A stretch of DNA of 64,000 nucleotides from assembly GCF_012273895.1 (NCBI RefSeq), contig NC_052122.1:9300001-9364000 (forward strand). Reading direction: 5' to 3'. The translations under genes were made by a program, and so were the position numbers. This document shows, piece after piece, positions 10,938 to 21,765 of this stretch (its first letter is position 1; the number at the start of each line of letters is the position of its first letter). Below the pieces are notes generated by a model. That model was given only the letters and a program-made list of their open reading frames with translations, ran no database searches and was not told where the DNA came from. The DNA comes from Zerene cesonia. Lineage: Eukaryota > Arthropoda > Insecta > Lepidoptera > Pieridae.

Positions 10938-11757
10938 AGTTTTATTTATTTATTTTGTCAACCAACATTTGTTTACAGTGATTCTTAAGTATAATTATAA
11001 TATATTATAACAAATATTCTTCCGAAAAAGTAACAAATAATTAAAGATTAACACAGCATGCACAAATTGAACAGAGCTGTAACTTAAATTAGTAGAATAC
11101 ATGCATAATATTATTAAAAACACTTTAATTATAATCTGGTAAATATGATTTACGTTTTTGATTTTTGAGCTTATTGGATGTATGGGAGAAGACGTCAATT
11201 TTATCGCTGTATTTATTTACAATTTTTGGGAGCCTGCGTAATGGGGAATTGGCCCCGGAGACGGATTTGCGGGGAGAAGGAGTTAATGGGGTTATTTTAA
11301 AGCGGGTTACCTAGCCGGGACATGAATGATGTTATTGTTAGCAATTTGGGCAGTCAATTTTTTTATTAAAACATTAAGAGATGAAAAGTAGATCAATAAT
11401 GTCTCTTCGGTCTTCGAGTGAATACATATTAAAGTTAGAGAGGCGATCTTTATATGAGTTAAGTGCTTTATTTCATGTTCCATGTTAGTGTATTCAATTC
11501 CATAAAAATCTCTTTTGGATGCATTTTAGACGCAAGATATGTGTGGCATAGTGTGATCTTCAGACGGTAGAGCAATATTCCAGAATACTGCGCACGAGGC
11601 TGTTAAATAATGTAATTTTAGTTTTATCATTTCTAAATCCTTCAGAGTTTGTCATAATGAATCCTAGCATCATAGAGGTGCGAGCAGTGATGTTATCTAT
11701 GTGCTGTAAGTATGTTAGTTTGTTATCCATTAAAACACCCAACCCAGTTTTGTAAAG
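10938..11757 (-). pseudogene. Decayed Jockey-type LINE: end of the reverse transcriptase and 3' UTR
   Basis: On the minus strand 11757-11563 encodes a sequence containing G-L-G-V-L-M-D-N-K-L-T-Y and, further on, SLVRSILEYCSTV. This matches the segment after the polymerase catalytic core in Jockey-clade ORF2 proteins. A TGA at 11562-11560 stands where family members have Trp. The frame then continues R-S-H-Y-A-T-H-I-L-R-L-K-C-I-Q-K-R-F-L-W, and a frameshift follows near 11480, with recognisable but unselected sequence beyond. The 3' end is probably the TTTTATTTATTTATT run at 10938-10952, an A-rich tail on the minus strand. No target duplication was found, and catalytic and endonuclease regions are absent, so the copy is dead. 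Confidence 0.75.
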
Positions 11758-11789
11758 TTTGGGAATTAAATATCTGGACTAGGCGGTGT

Positions 11790-12075
11790 TCAATGATTTG
11801 ACATGCCATTCCCGTCGATGGACTTGCAAATCAGTTACCAGTGATGATAACAAGGTCGCTACACCAGCTGAACAACCAGCGGTGTGGTGAGGTTGCGGCA
11901 CAGGTTACAAAGGCAAACCAGAAGCAGGGGAAGCAAACCGCGTGATTGTCCACTCCAAGCTATCACCAAGACAGTCCAGAGGACAAGGATCTCCCCCGGG
12001 ATAAATAAGGACCGCGGGGTGCTATTCCCCATCACCTCACCACGAGGTGCCCTGCGTTCTTATGAATGTTACAAA
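11790..12075. repeat. GC-rich repeat-like block of unknown family beside the Jockey remnant
   Basis: This block is clearly richer in GC than its flanks, with CCCCGGGA, CCGCGGGG and inverted CACCTCACC/GGTGAGG-type motifs near 11888 and 12032. Short open frames occur on both strands but carry no domain I recognise. Its sharp borders and its position at the 5' side of a dead LINE suggest another transposon fragment or an upstream part of the same element. It is not homologous to the other families in this window. Confidence 0.4.
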
Positions 12076-12544
12076 TATATTATATAAATTTCGTATCAAC
12101 ATAATATAAACATCTAAATTTTTAATTAAAATGGAATAATTAATGACATTAAGAGTAACCCTGTATCATTTATCATCCTTTACTTTCACATTATTTACAT
12201 TATATTTTATGTAATAATAAAGTGTTACCTACTATCATTGTCCATAGATAGTAGCCTGTATAAATGGTTAAGATCTGAACGAATACCAAAACAGTTAATT
12301 GATTAAATTGCTGCGGATCGTGCGCTCTTGACTGAATTTAAAGGTAGAGATGAAGGCATTTGCACAAACATTTAATTTCAAAGGAACAGAAAAGGAGGAG
12401 AGAAATTTGATGGAATCACTTTATACAATGCGATGTACAGTTATAGAGTTCTTTGAACGCTAAACAGCGGTTACAATGAGATGCTTAATTTTATGAATCG
12501 TTAATAATAAGACTCCGCTGTTGAATTGAAACGTATTTAATAAT

Positions 12545-12690
12545 TTTTCAACTGTCTTCTGAAAAAGGAGGGGTTAACAATGGTGTGTTTAATATTTGTA
12601 TTTTTATAATTCTATTTTTGTTTAAAAGCTTACCTACTATATGATTCCATTTAAATTTGGTCTAGTTCTAACAATTTGGTAGCGAGTTAG
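12545..12690 (+). repeat. Degenerate copy of the 3917-4130 repeat
   Basis: TCTTCTGAAAAAGGAGGGGT followed later by CATTTAAATTTGGTCTAG parallels the 3917 copy. Confidence 0.35.
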
Positions 12691-13796
12691 TTTTTGTTAA
12701 TAATAATTATTGTAATATCTTATTTGATTTCTCAATCGTTTTATTTACGATATCTATAAAATACTGCAATTGAAGTCATTGGTTATTGCATTCTTTGAAA
12801 TCATTTATTATTATTATATATCACAACGATATGGATAAAATAGAAAGATTTGAAGAAAATTGTATTTTTCAAAATTTACGATCTTTTCAGATTTAAATCA
12901 TCACATTTTCTTAGGTTCCCTACTGACATAATATATGTGCGTATGCTATAATTTTACCGTCACAAATATTTGATCATACATATTTTGAAACGTCCTACAT
13001 TAATTTAAAATGTTATGATAATTTTACTCGAAATTACTTCGATTTAATTAGGGAAAAATACTAGAAAAACGTGATATACATAGAAGCGTAAGAAAGTCCA
13101 GTTATCTCTAAAATAAGTGCGAAATAAATCGCCGCATTCCATCCAAGGTTTCCAGGGTCACGAGACTTCACCACACTAGTTAACATTTGTAGACTTTTGC
13201 CAACGATAGTTAATATTGTAAAGGCGACTTTATTTATGCGGATGCTCACGTATGAATAGGGAGCGCTGGAGGCAAAACATTGCATAGTCGTATCAATTGC
13301 TTGTGTGGAAACGCCTCTAGCGTTAAGATGAGTTCATTACACATTCAGATTCCCATTATTTGAGCCGCCGAACACTTGCAGGAAAAGTTACAGTTTAAGA
13401 TTGATTTCAGAGGGAACGAGTGAAAGTTTTCGAGTTTGTGTTTGAATAAAATATTTGGTTAATGCGAACTCTCATATAGATACATCATAGCGTGGATACA
13501 TCGGTTGCACCAGGTCGTTTGTGATACATCTTATGGAATAACTATTTTGATAATTCCACGTTTGACTAATAGAATATCGTTTTAGGATTAACTGTTAATC
13601 ATATTATAGCATTAATTGGAAGGGTATCTATTAATTGCTTTTCTAACGTTTACCTAATAATATGTAATATAACCGAATAGAAGAACGGTTATTCTATTAG
13701 AAAAACAGCTAAATGTAACTAATCAACGATGGCACGAATGTTTTTTTATTTTTATTTATAGATAAAGAAAATGTTTAGTTACATTTGGTGCATATT
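12691..13796. other. Unique-looking DNA with a GC-richer block at 13060-13400
   Basis: The block has mixed composition, no repeat character and no supported exon. It is a candidate for a conserved regulatory element. Confidence 0.3.
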
Positions 13797-13990
13797 TTAA
13801 GAGTTCCGTAACCAAAGGATGAAAGAAATCGTATTGCCAAGATTCCAATATTGCCTGTCTGTATCTCAAAAACATTCATATCTAGACTGTTGAAATTTCA
13901 CTTAATATGATGAATGTCTGTTCGCATAGCGAATCGGAAACACGCTTCAATAATAGAAACACATCATATCTTTGTGAAAGGCAAACAGCA
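13797..13990 (+). repeat. Relic of a GTTCCGTA..CCAAAGG-type dispersed repeat
   Basis: AGAGTTCCGTAACCAAAGGA followed by TGCCTGTCTGTATCTC resembles a repeat common in Lepidoptera that starts GGGTTCCGTACCCAAAGG. It is strongly diverged. Confidence 0.35.
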
Positions 13991-14097
13991 AATGAGATTT
14001 TTATAGATATTGAAGAGCCTTTGTTAGTGGACCGGTTTTAACTCGTTCCATTTGTTAACAGCCTCACCTGGTATATATGGCTGAAGGCGATTTTTTT

Positions 14098-14190
14098 TAA
14101 CCGACTTAAGAAAAGAAAAGGTAGTAGCTGGGGATCAGTGCTAGTTTCATCAAAATCGCTTCAACAGTTTTAGATATAGAGGGTTAATAA
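14098..14190 (+). repeat. Fragment of the CCGACTT repeat
   Basis: AACCGACTTAAGAAAAGAAA starts it. The following CATCAAAATCGCTTCAACAG is typical transposon-interior sequence. No right border is visible. Confidence 0.3.
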
Positions 14191-14745
14191 ATACTCCTAG
14201 TGTTCACAAGGAAAACAGCGTCGCAAAGGCTGACGCGCCTAACTAAAAACTGTTTAATCGCTGAGGTCGGATTAATTTTGTAAATTATCTTGTTTCATAA
14301 AAACTATTATGGAATTGCATCACAATGTAAAATTAGCTTAAATTTTTGTGAAAAACATTTTTTTTCAATATCCTGTCCATTCACACCAAAATGATGTTTG
14401 TTATGTAAAATTGTATACAAATTGAGCCTAGATTAAACTGTGTAGGTCTGTCAAGTACATGTAATTGTTGTCAGATCTTTTTATTAAAATAATTTCTATT
14501 AAATTAAATTATGTTAAACATTTTCGTAAGTAGCAAATATTAACTATGTGTTTGAATCGAATGAAATTTGATAGGTTTATTAGAGCAATGAAACGTGTAT
14601 GACTTGCTTAATATATTTGTTAATATACTATAAACCATTAATTTTAATGGTAAATTATGCAATTAACAATAGACTATGTGTGAAGTTTATTCCAGTTTAT
14701 ATCAAAATACAAAAGTTTGTCGTTATATTAGCAGCCCATTTTTAC

Positions 14746-14758
14746 GCAACGCACCCTA
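14746..14758. repeat. Target-site duplication, 3' side of the LINE
   Basis: GCAACGCACCCTA, identical to 15196-15208; it directly abuts the (ATT)n tail of the minus-strand LINE. Confidence 0.9.
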
Positions 14759-15195
14759 ATAATAATAATAATACGGGCTCGTTTTCTGCAACTCAACGTC
14801 AAGCGCCTATTTTGCGTGAAAGAAAAGGAGGGAGGTAGCCAGTCAAAGCTTGAACCATCCCAGCTCCTCCATGAAGCTAAGCAGCTTGTGTGGGCTGCTA
14901 AAAACCTCAGGGAGGGATCTAGGACAACCCAAATGCCTTGCCCTGTACTCCGCAACCGCCGTGCATTCCATGATCATGTGGGCTGCCGTTTCTTCAGTCG
15001 TCATGCACGCTCTACATAACGGACTGTCAGTAATCCCTAAGTTAAAGAGATGCTTGTTAAAGGGACCATGACCTGTAAGGGTAATTGTACGTAATTGTAA
15101 TCTTCGCAGGTTTAAAAGTCGTCTAGCAAGTCTAGAATCTACGAATGGTAAGGCTTCTCGTGCCTGCTTTCATCCATCCATTCATCTTCCTGTGA
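14759..15195 (-). mobile_element. 5'-truncated non-LTR retrotransposon (LINE) with a 13-bp target duplication
   Basis: A minus-strand open frame without an internal stop (15169 to 14843, 108 codons) encodes the C-terminal end of a LINE ORF2. It includes L-T-G-H-G-P-F-N-K-H-L followed by CRACMTTEETAAHMIMEC, a C-x2-C-x8-H-x4-C knuckle typical of the end of many insect LINE polymerases, and it ends E-E-L-G-W-F-K-L-stop. A short 3' UTR follows, with an (ATT)n tail at 14759-14775. GCAACGCACCCTA flanks the element at 14746-14758 and 15196-15208, a perfect 13-bp target-site duplication. The 5' end is truncated in the coding region, as target-primed reverse transcription often leaves it. An in-frame stop at about 15171 marks the junction side. 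The intact frame and perfect duplication suggest recent insertion. The LINE clade is uncertain. Confidence 0.88.
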
Positions 15196-15208
15196 GCAAC
15201 GCACCCTA
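15196..15208. repeat. Target-site duplication, 5' side of the LINE
   Basis: The second copy of GCAACGCACCCTA, at the truncated 5' end of the LINE. Confidence 0.9.
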
Positions 15209-16991
15209 TCAAACGATCGAATGTTCTAGAATAAACCTCATTGAGTTAGGACTAGCCCTTGCAAGACACGCACCGTTCTCTAATATACGATACCATTGCA
15301 AGTATTAACGGCAAGCTACTCTTTTTTAACTTATCGCATTTGGAATTTCGTAGTGCTAGTTCTCAGTGCAGTCATTCTGTAAACAGACTAACTGAAGAAA
15401 CTGCAGTTAACTGTTAAAAGTAAAAAAATCAAGAGAACAAAGCTTCTCTAGTCTTTGCGATGGAACGCTACTTAGAAAGTAATAATTTGAAGTGAAAGTA
15501 TATTACATAGTACATAGATGCTGTAGCGACACATGTCCTTTTTATATTTTATATTATTTTATGTTACGTTATCAGTTTCGTCGGAGACTAACTAGTATGC
15601 GGGTTATAGGCTAAGTAGCCGTCTTACAAAATTTTAAATGATTGTTGAAATATTCAGGGGATTAGCGATGGACTTGTAAAAATTGGTAAAAGTTAAGTTT
15701 GGTATAATTAACTTCGCTAATATTAATGTATATATTTATATATAACGTAAAAACCACGTGATTATTGCGATTAATAAAAATTTACTGTTATGAAGCGCCA
15801 TAGCTACTTTGCAAAATATTTATTTTAACAACTTTTGAAAGCGAAACTAAGATCAGCATACGTTTCACAAAAATTTGCTTCAACGGTATCTTTCAATACA
15901 AATACAAGCTTGACAACGAGTCAAAGCATTTTATTCTATTTCCCAACGGAATATATAGTGTTAAAGAGCACTATCAAGACCAATTACGAGAATATGACAA
16001 TTTAATACTCTTCAATTTCTTTGGCGAAGCGTGGGCGAAGCGTTATCATTACGTAAATAACTATTCTATTTGTTGCGAATGCAAAATGAAGGAACGATTA
16101 TACTGCTGGCTAAGCAAAGTGATGCAATTACTGCATAATTTTATTTCTGACTAAACAAACCCAATGGACACAAAAGGTAAGTCTTTTATCAAGTTGTATG
16201 TAGGGGAAAAATTAGATGCTGGTTTTATAATTTGACTAGCAACGTACCTCGACGACAGTTCTGCATTACGTGTGCCATGTGGGTAATTCTTTGCAGATTG
16301 GATGCCAAGATGTTTTAACATAATATTAAGCTTAATTTCAATACATTTTAGTATTTAATTCTGCGTTTTATTTCGCCATTTTGTAGTGACGGACATCTTG
16401 AATTTGAAATTCGTCATTGCGTGTGATTTGAATCTGATAAATAATATATTATAAGCTATCTTTTACCGATTTTCTATCAAACATTGCTAATAAAGCTCCG
16501 GACTAACTCATCTTTAAAACAAATAAGAATTGGTTCAGCTGTCGCACATACACTCACTTACACACATCCACACGTTAAACATATAAAATAAGATAAAGGA
16601 CTGTTTACGTATAAATTTGACTGTTTTAAAAGTTAATAGTGAATAGATTGAATAGCATATGAATATTGATAAGGTGATAAGGATCATATTTAAATATAGT
16701 TTTTGTATGTTGCATGATATTTTTAATTCATCGAAATAAGGTGTCGGTATATTTTTTTAAGTACAATTAAGTGATACTCCCCGCCCCGGCTACACCCGGG
16801 TAGTCATTAATCGTTATTGAAATAATATAAACTACCCTATGTTTTGAGTTGGGTCAAACTGCACAAGATGTGCTTAATTTGATTAATATCGGTTGACTAG
16901 TTTAGGAAAACGGAGGAGCTTCTCAATACATATTTTGTTTCTTAAAGATGAAACAAAGGTAAACAAGATGATTAACCTTTTTTACCATTGC
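15209..16991. other. AT-rich DNA between the LINE and the SINE
   Basis: Nothing is recognised apart from a short GC-rich patch (CCCCGCCCCGGCTACACCCG, about 16779-16798). Confidence 0.45.
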
Positions 16992-17002
16992 ATTTCCCAT
17001 GT
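16992..17002. repeat. Target-site duplication, tail side of the SINE
   Basis: ATTTCCCATGT, identical to 17318-17328. Confidence 0.88.
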
Positions 17003-17317
17003 CATCATCATCATCATCATCAGCCCATATTTGTTCCCACTGCTGGGACACAGGCCTCCTATGAGGGTTCAGGCCATAATCCACCACGCTGGCCAAGTGC
17101 GGGTTGGCAGATGTCGCATGTCGTCGAACTTTTGATTCTTGGACATGCCGGTTTCCTCACGATGTTTTCCTTCACCGTTTTAAGCAGTGGTGATGTTATC
17201 CACATGTGCAGATAAATTGAAAAATCATTTTATTTCCTGCACGCTCGGCCCGGTCTCGAACCTCGGCTTGTCGATTTTGAAGTCCGAGGTTCTCACCACT
17301 GAGCCACCACTGCTTTT
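17003..17317 (-). mobile_element. tRNA-derived SINE with LINE-like 3' part and (CAT)n tail
   Basis: The element reads on the minus strand. Its head has a pol III A box (TGGCTCAGTGG, plus 17306-17296) and a B box (GGTTCGAGACC, plus 17262-17252), as in tRNA-derived SINEs. The body continues with a segment I recognise as widespread in Lepidoptera and resembling LINE 3' ends (CAGCAGTGGGAACA near 17045). It ends in an (ATG)n tail, seen as CATCATCAT on the plus strand. ATTTCCCATGT at 16992-17002 and 17318-17328 is a perfect 11-bp target-site duplication, so both borders are certain. At 315 bases it looks complete. Confidence 0.9.
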
Positions 17318-17328
17318 ATTTCCCATGT
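17318..17328. repeat. Target-site duplication, head side of the SINE
   Basis: ATTTCCCATGT next to the tRNA-like head of the minus-strand SINE. Confidence 0.88.
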
Positions 17329-17821
17329 ATTTGAGGCAAATTGAAACTTTAATATTATAATAATTTTCATAACAAAAAAATACGATCCTCAAAAAGATTA
17401 TAACACTGAGACTATATATACGCAACTAGATACAAACATACAAAAATATTCTTTAAAGTGAGAATTTGTGTAACGCTGTTTACAAAGAAATTAATTATAT
17501 CATACAATATTACAGTTGAGCTATTCTAACAGTGTTTAAATGAAATCCCTAATTAATGTAGGCGACGAATATAAATTATAATTTTGCTTTTTAAGTCGGG
17601 TTTAGATGGCTACTTAAGACTTTCTGTGAAACTTTATTGCTGAGAAGAACAAAAGTCGTTTTAGAGATTTGAGCTAATCTTGAAGCAATTTATTCTCTAT
17701 TTATGTTTAAGGCTTGCAAATAGCCTGCGTGAAAACTATCCTATTTAATTTTTTTAGTATTTATAGCATTGAAATGCATTATGAATGAGAAATTTTGAAA
17801 GAATAGAAAACAATTTGATCA

Positions 17822-17885
17822 AGATAGCAACCGTTGCTACGGTTTGACAAAAACGCGGGTTCGAATCCCGCCTCGTAATCAATTT
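17822..17885 (+). repeat. tRNA-like SINE fragment, third family, copy 2
   Basis: It contains a perfect B box (GGTTCGAATCC, 17858-17868) inside CGCGGGTTCGAATCCCGCC, then CTCGTAATC and a T-rich run. It aligns with 207-283 from the TAGC...TTGC.ACGG segment onward. The A-box side is lost, so it is not a functional tRNA. Confidence 0.6.
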
Positions 17886-18122
17886 TTTTCCTGTTCATTC
17901 AAAATTTATCAACTGTCCTATTTCCCATTATTTTCCCATTGCCATGTTATATCAGAGTCGGCAATTACGTTTTTCCGATTTCATAATAACATCAAGATTG
18001 ATACTATTGAAATCTAGTCAAGACTGCATATTGATCTAGGAATTCTGGCAGAAATATTTACATTTCTGTCAGAATTACCCAGAAAAAATTACATGCTTGA
18101 GTCGTTCATCATGATTTTTTTA

Positions 18123-18371
18123 TGTCAGCTCGCCTCGGGGAAATACCACATTTCACAGAAGACCGACGTGAAATAGCATACTGCTGTGTTTCGTTCGGTG
18201 AGTGGGACAGCCAGAGGCCCATTTCCTTTTTTTCACTCTTTCTTTTGCAGAGGTCTGAGCCTCTACGAATATTCACGGGCGGTGGTGATCGTTTACCATC
18301 AGGCGAACCACCAGCTCAGTTGACGTGCAACGTAAAAAACAAGAGCTGCAGATAATTACAGTTCCACATCT
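18123..18371 (+). repeat. Retroposon family A copy with a 34-base 3' extension
   Basis: The first part of the head is missing and the middle is shortened. After the usual AGGCGAACCACCAGCTCAG and an A run come 34 bases (18338-18371, starting AACAAGAGCTGCAG) identical to 56820-56853 after another family A copy. The extension marks a subfamily. A further scrap of C/T-rich family sequence follows at 18372-18400. Confidence 0.75.
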
Positions 18372-18418
18372 CCTTTTCCATAGCCTTCCCAGTCCTTTCC
18401 TAATATAATATATATTTA

Positions 18419-18452
18419 CTTGGTGCACCCGGCAAACGCTGTTCTGCCTTAC
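18419..18452 (+). repeat. Short dispersed-repeat fragment
   Basis: CTTGGTGCACCCGGCAAACG and the following GCTGTTCTGCC resemble a motif I have seen repeatedly in lepidopteran transposons. It is too short to assign. Confidence 0.3.
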
Positions 18453-18499
18453 TCTTATCGTATAGAGACTAACATTGTGACACGAGAATTTCATATATA

Positions 18500-21400
18500 A
18501 GATAAAAGTCAAGCTTAAAATAATGCAGACAGTATTTCAGTAATATCATACCATGTTAAAGGCCTAGCCTTGAGTGTGCATGATGTGTTATACATATACT
18601 CATTAAAAACACATATTTACCGTCTACAGTAATTGACTATTATGTATAGTGAAGTCCATCAACACTTGTATGGTTTGGGGCAGACGCAATATACACTTCT
18701 TTACAAGGAAACAAATCTATTTTGCTGGACATGTGCGTCAAGTCTCTGTGTGCTACAAGATTAAAAAGGCAGTCCCCATAGCAGGCCCCATAGTTTCATT
18801 TCATTGATTAAAATCCAGGACTAGGATACCTCGATTCGTATGTAAACCAGGTTACTCAGAAAGCGTCCAGGTATGATATAGGCGTAAAATAGTTAAAATT
18901 TATATTTGTGTAGAAAATAAAGCCCTAAACCGTTGAAAGAAAACTATACTTAAATCGAAAGCAATGTTAAAAATTACCTTTAAAATAAAAATTGCATTGA
19001 GCTCCATCTGAGCGTATCGAGTTCAGTTTCTCAGATTCTGTATCTTATCGAAAATCGCATTAAATTATCACAAAGAAAACTCACGTGAGCCGTGCTGAAG
19101 CTGCCAGGAAGCCCAGCCACATAGACCCAGATCAACTGGGATTTCTATGTAACATATTGCTTCTCTGGTATTATTGTAATTGTATTTATCGAGAACCCTG
19201 CGCAATCATTGTCATGATGAATCATTCTCTGATGTTAAAATTAATAAAAACGTGGAAGACGATCTTATGGTTCTTAGTGAAATGAGTAATTACTTAATAA
19301 GTTCTAATCACATATCATGTTGTATTTATGAAATGTTAAATTAATTGACTTATAATAATCTTATAAATTCTGAAGCACGTTGAAGTTTAATTACCCGTGC
19401 AGCAATTGATTAAGACTTAACTATTCTATGAGTATTTTCAACAGCTTCGAGAGAAATAGGTATGTTATTATTTGGCAATTCAATCGAATCAGATATTACA
19501 CGAGACGAGAGCATTAGTAGCAATGGAGTACTAGTGGATATTCTTGTGTTTTTTTAATATTTAATGTGTAAAATGTTCAAGAATATGAAATCAATAGAAA
19601 TATGCATCGAAGTTTAAAATAACTTCTGAAATTAATAAAGAGGCTTAGATAGTCATTTTCATATTTGTTGGTACTGTTATCTTAAATAAGCAGCCATCGC
19701 ATAACAAAAATGCACAAACTTAACACACGTCTAGTTCACGCAAGATAATGCTAAAATACACATGACGAATATTTAATAAAAATAAAAGTTCTTGGGAAAA
19801 ATCGATGTAGAAAATGTGTCATGAAGTAACTTGTCGGGTAGCTGGCTTAGAGAGATATGGCGCATTTTGAAAGCTTCAAAAAGTTTCTGATATAAACGGA
19901 AGAACATAACGTTTTATATTATCTGCCTTTCATATTGCCATTCTTTTCAGATTTTCGGTATATTTTTCGTTTATTGTTAAATACTACGATGAATTTATAA
20001 CGTGTTTTGATGGCTATTCAGTAGTTTTGCTAGAACGAAGGAAAATTGAACGTTTGATTTGGAATTTAATAAAGGCTGAAGCGACAAAAGGCCCGATGTC
20101 TATGGTATACAAAGATATGTTTAATAAGACGAACAATGAAATATTTGAACAATTAATTCTATGAAGTGCTTAAAAATTAAATGTGTGTTATAATCCAATT
20201 TTTTCATATAATGTACGAAAAGCAGACAAAAATAATTTTTGGTAATTGTTAAAGAGACATCAATGATATCGAATTTATAGTTATAATGTTTTATATATAT
20301 TTAAGAATGTTTTGTTTATATATTACGCTAACATTACTTTACTTTACTAAGTTTTAGGTTCAGTTATCTCGAACAAAAAAAAAACAAAGCATTTAAATAA
20401 ATAAATTTCTTAATTGACGTGTGAAGTTGTTTGATTTGTTTTGTTGTGGATTGGAGAAAATCTTTTAAACATATTTTGATGTAGGCCAAATTTAGCCAAC
20501 GCAAAATAAATTTAATTGATGAACGCAAACAGAAATAATGACATTGTAATCATTTACAAAATAAACAAACGACCCAACTTTTTGAATTTCCATCCCATCG
20601 AACTTTGAAACATCACATCCTACAAACCAAATAATGCTAATCTATATTTAAAACCATTCACATATTAAAACCTCAACCTTCATTTACAAAGCTGTAAACA
20701 ATTTAAAAACAAATTATAATTGGCTGGGGCTGTGAACTTTTCACATAAATCTGTTTGGCGCGACTATAAATGCTCATGGCAATGTCGTATATAAATGTAC
20801 GTATAAGATTCATTACTTATTCACCGTCATGCGCGGTGTCTCAGAAACTCTGGACTCGTTTCGTCTTTCGCCACTTCATTATCACAGTTAAACATTGAGA
20901 TTTGGGACGCGCATGTTTGTGAACGCAGATCTGGGGGCTTATCACTAAGAGCACGACTTTAAAACACAATAAACAATCGTGGAATATTCCATTATTGCAT
21001 AGCTAATTGTTGTTATAGCGTATAATTTATTCATTTGCCTTTGAGTGTGTGCTTAGTGACTTGTTTTAAAGAACTTACAATAATGTTTTATAAATGAAAT
21101 ATATAGATACGCGTTCCTTTGTATAGTATAGAGCCAATACATTTAATATACTTTACTGATTCATTTTCTCTATAAACAAGTGGGATTAGCTTTTTTTCCT
21201 GTGTAGAGTATTTTGTCGTGTTTGTCAACGTGGAGTGGTCCTATTTAACTGGGGAATTCACGTGAACAAGTCATACGAAACTGTCATAGTATATAATATA
21301 ATGTTCAAGGTTGAAAAGTTTGTAGTATTTACGTACATCTAACACACAAATTGCGTCACTATGTAATATTAAATTTATTTCACTATTAGTTAATCATCAC

Positions 21401-21729
21401 CTTTCAAGATTCGTGTACAAGTTTCACAGCTTTCAGACTACTACATTTTGGAGTAGAAAAATGAATAAAATTGGCTGTATTTAATTAAATTGATACATTA
21501 CATGGACTACAAAGACCTTAAGATTTATCCAAAATGATAAATGGCATCTTTAGGTATTTGAATTTTTACTCTTATTCACCGTGGGTGGTGCCAAGGTCTT
21601 TTTCAAAATTCGCCTGTTTTTTGTTATTTGAAATGTCTGATTTGACTGATCTTTGTAAAATAAAACCTAGCAATGAAAACGTTTAATAGTCGACCGTTGT
21701 AGAGTTTAAAATAGATATGAATCACACTA
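18500..21729. other. Mostly AT-rich DNA; GC-rich patches at 19085-19140 and 20820-20940
   Basis: The first patch is open in two minus-strand frames between a weak acceptor and a good GTGAGT donor. The second lies just downstream of two TATAAA motifs (20765, 20790) and could be a promoter or non-coding exon. Neither is strong enough for a gene call. Confidence 0.3.
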
Positions 21730-21765
21730 TCACACTAATATATAAATGTGAAAGTTTTTTTGTTA
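21730..21765 (+). repeat. Helitron-like 5'-end fragment
   Basis: TCACACTAATATATAAATGT with GAAAGTTTTTTTG matches the start of the family. No matching 3' end is visible nearby. Confidence 0.4.

Noticed and set aside
11884..12087. An arginine-rich 67-codon frame in the GC-rich block.
   Set aside because: It arises from a repeat-like block, has no domain, and other frames are equally open.
17840..17880. A possible tRNA gene, given the perfect B box.
   Set aside because: No A box in the right place and no cloverleaf; it matches the diverged copy at 207-283, so it is a SINE piece.
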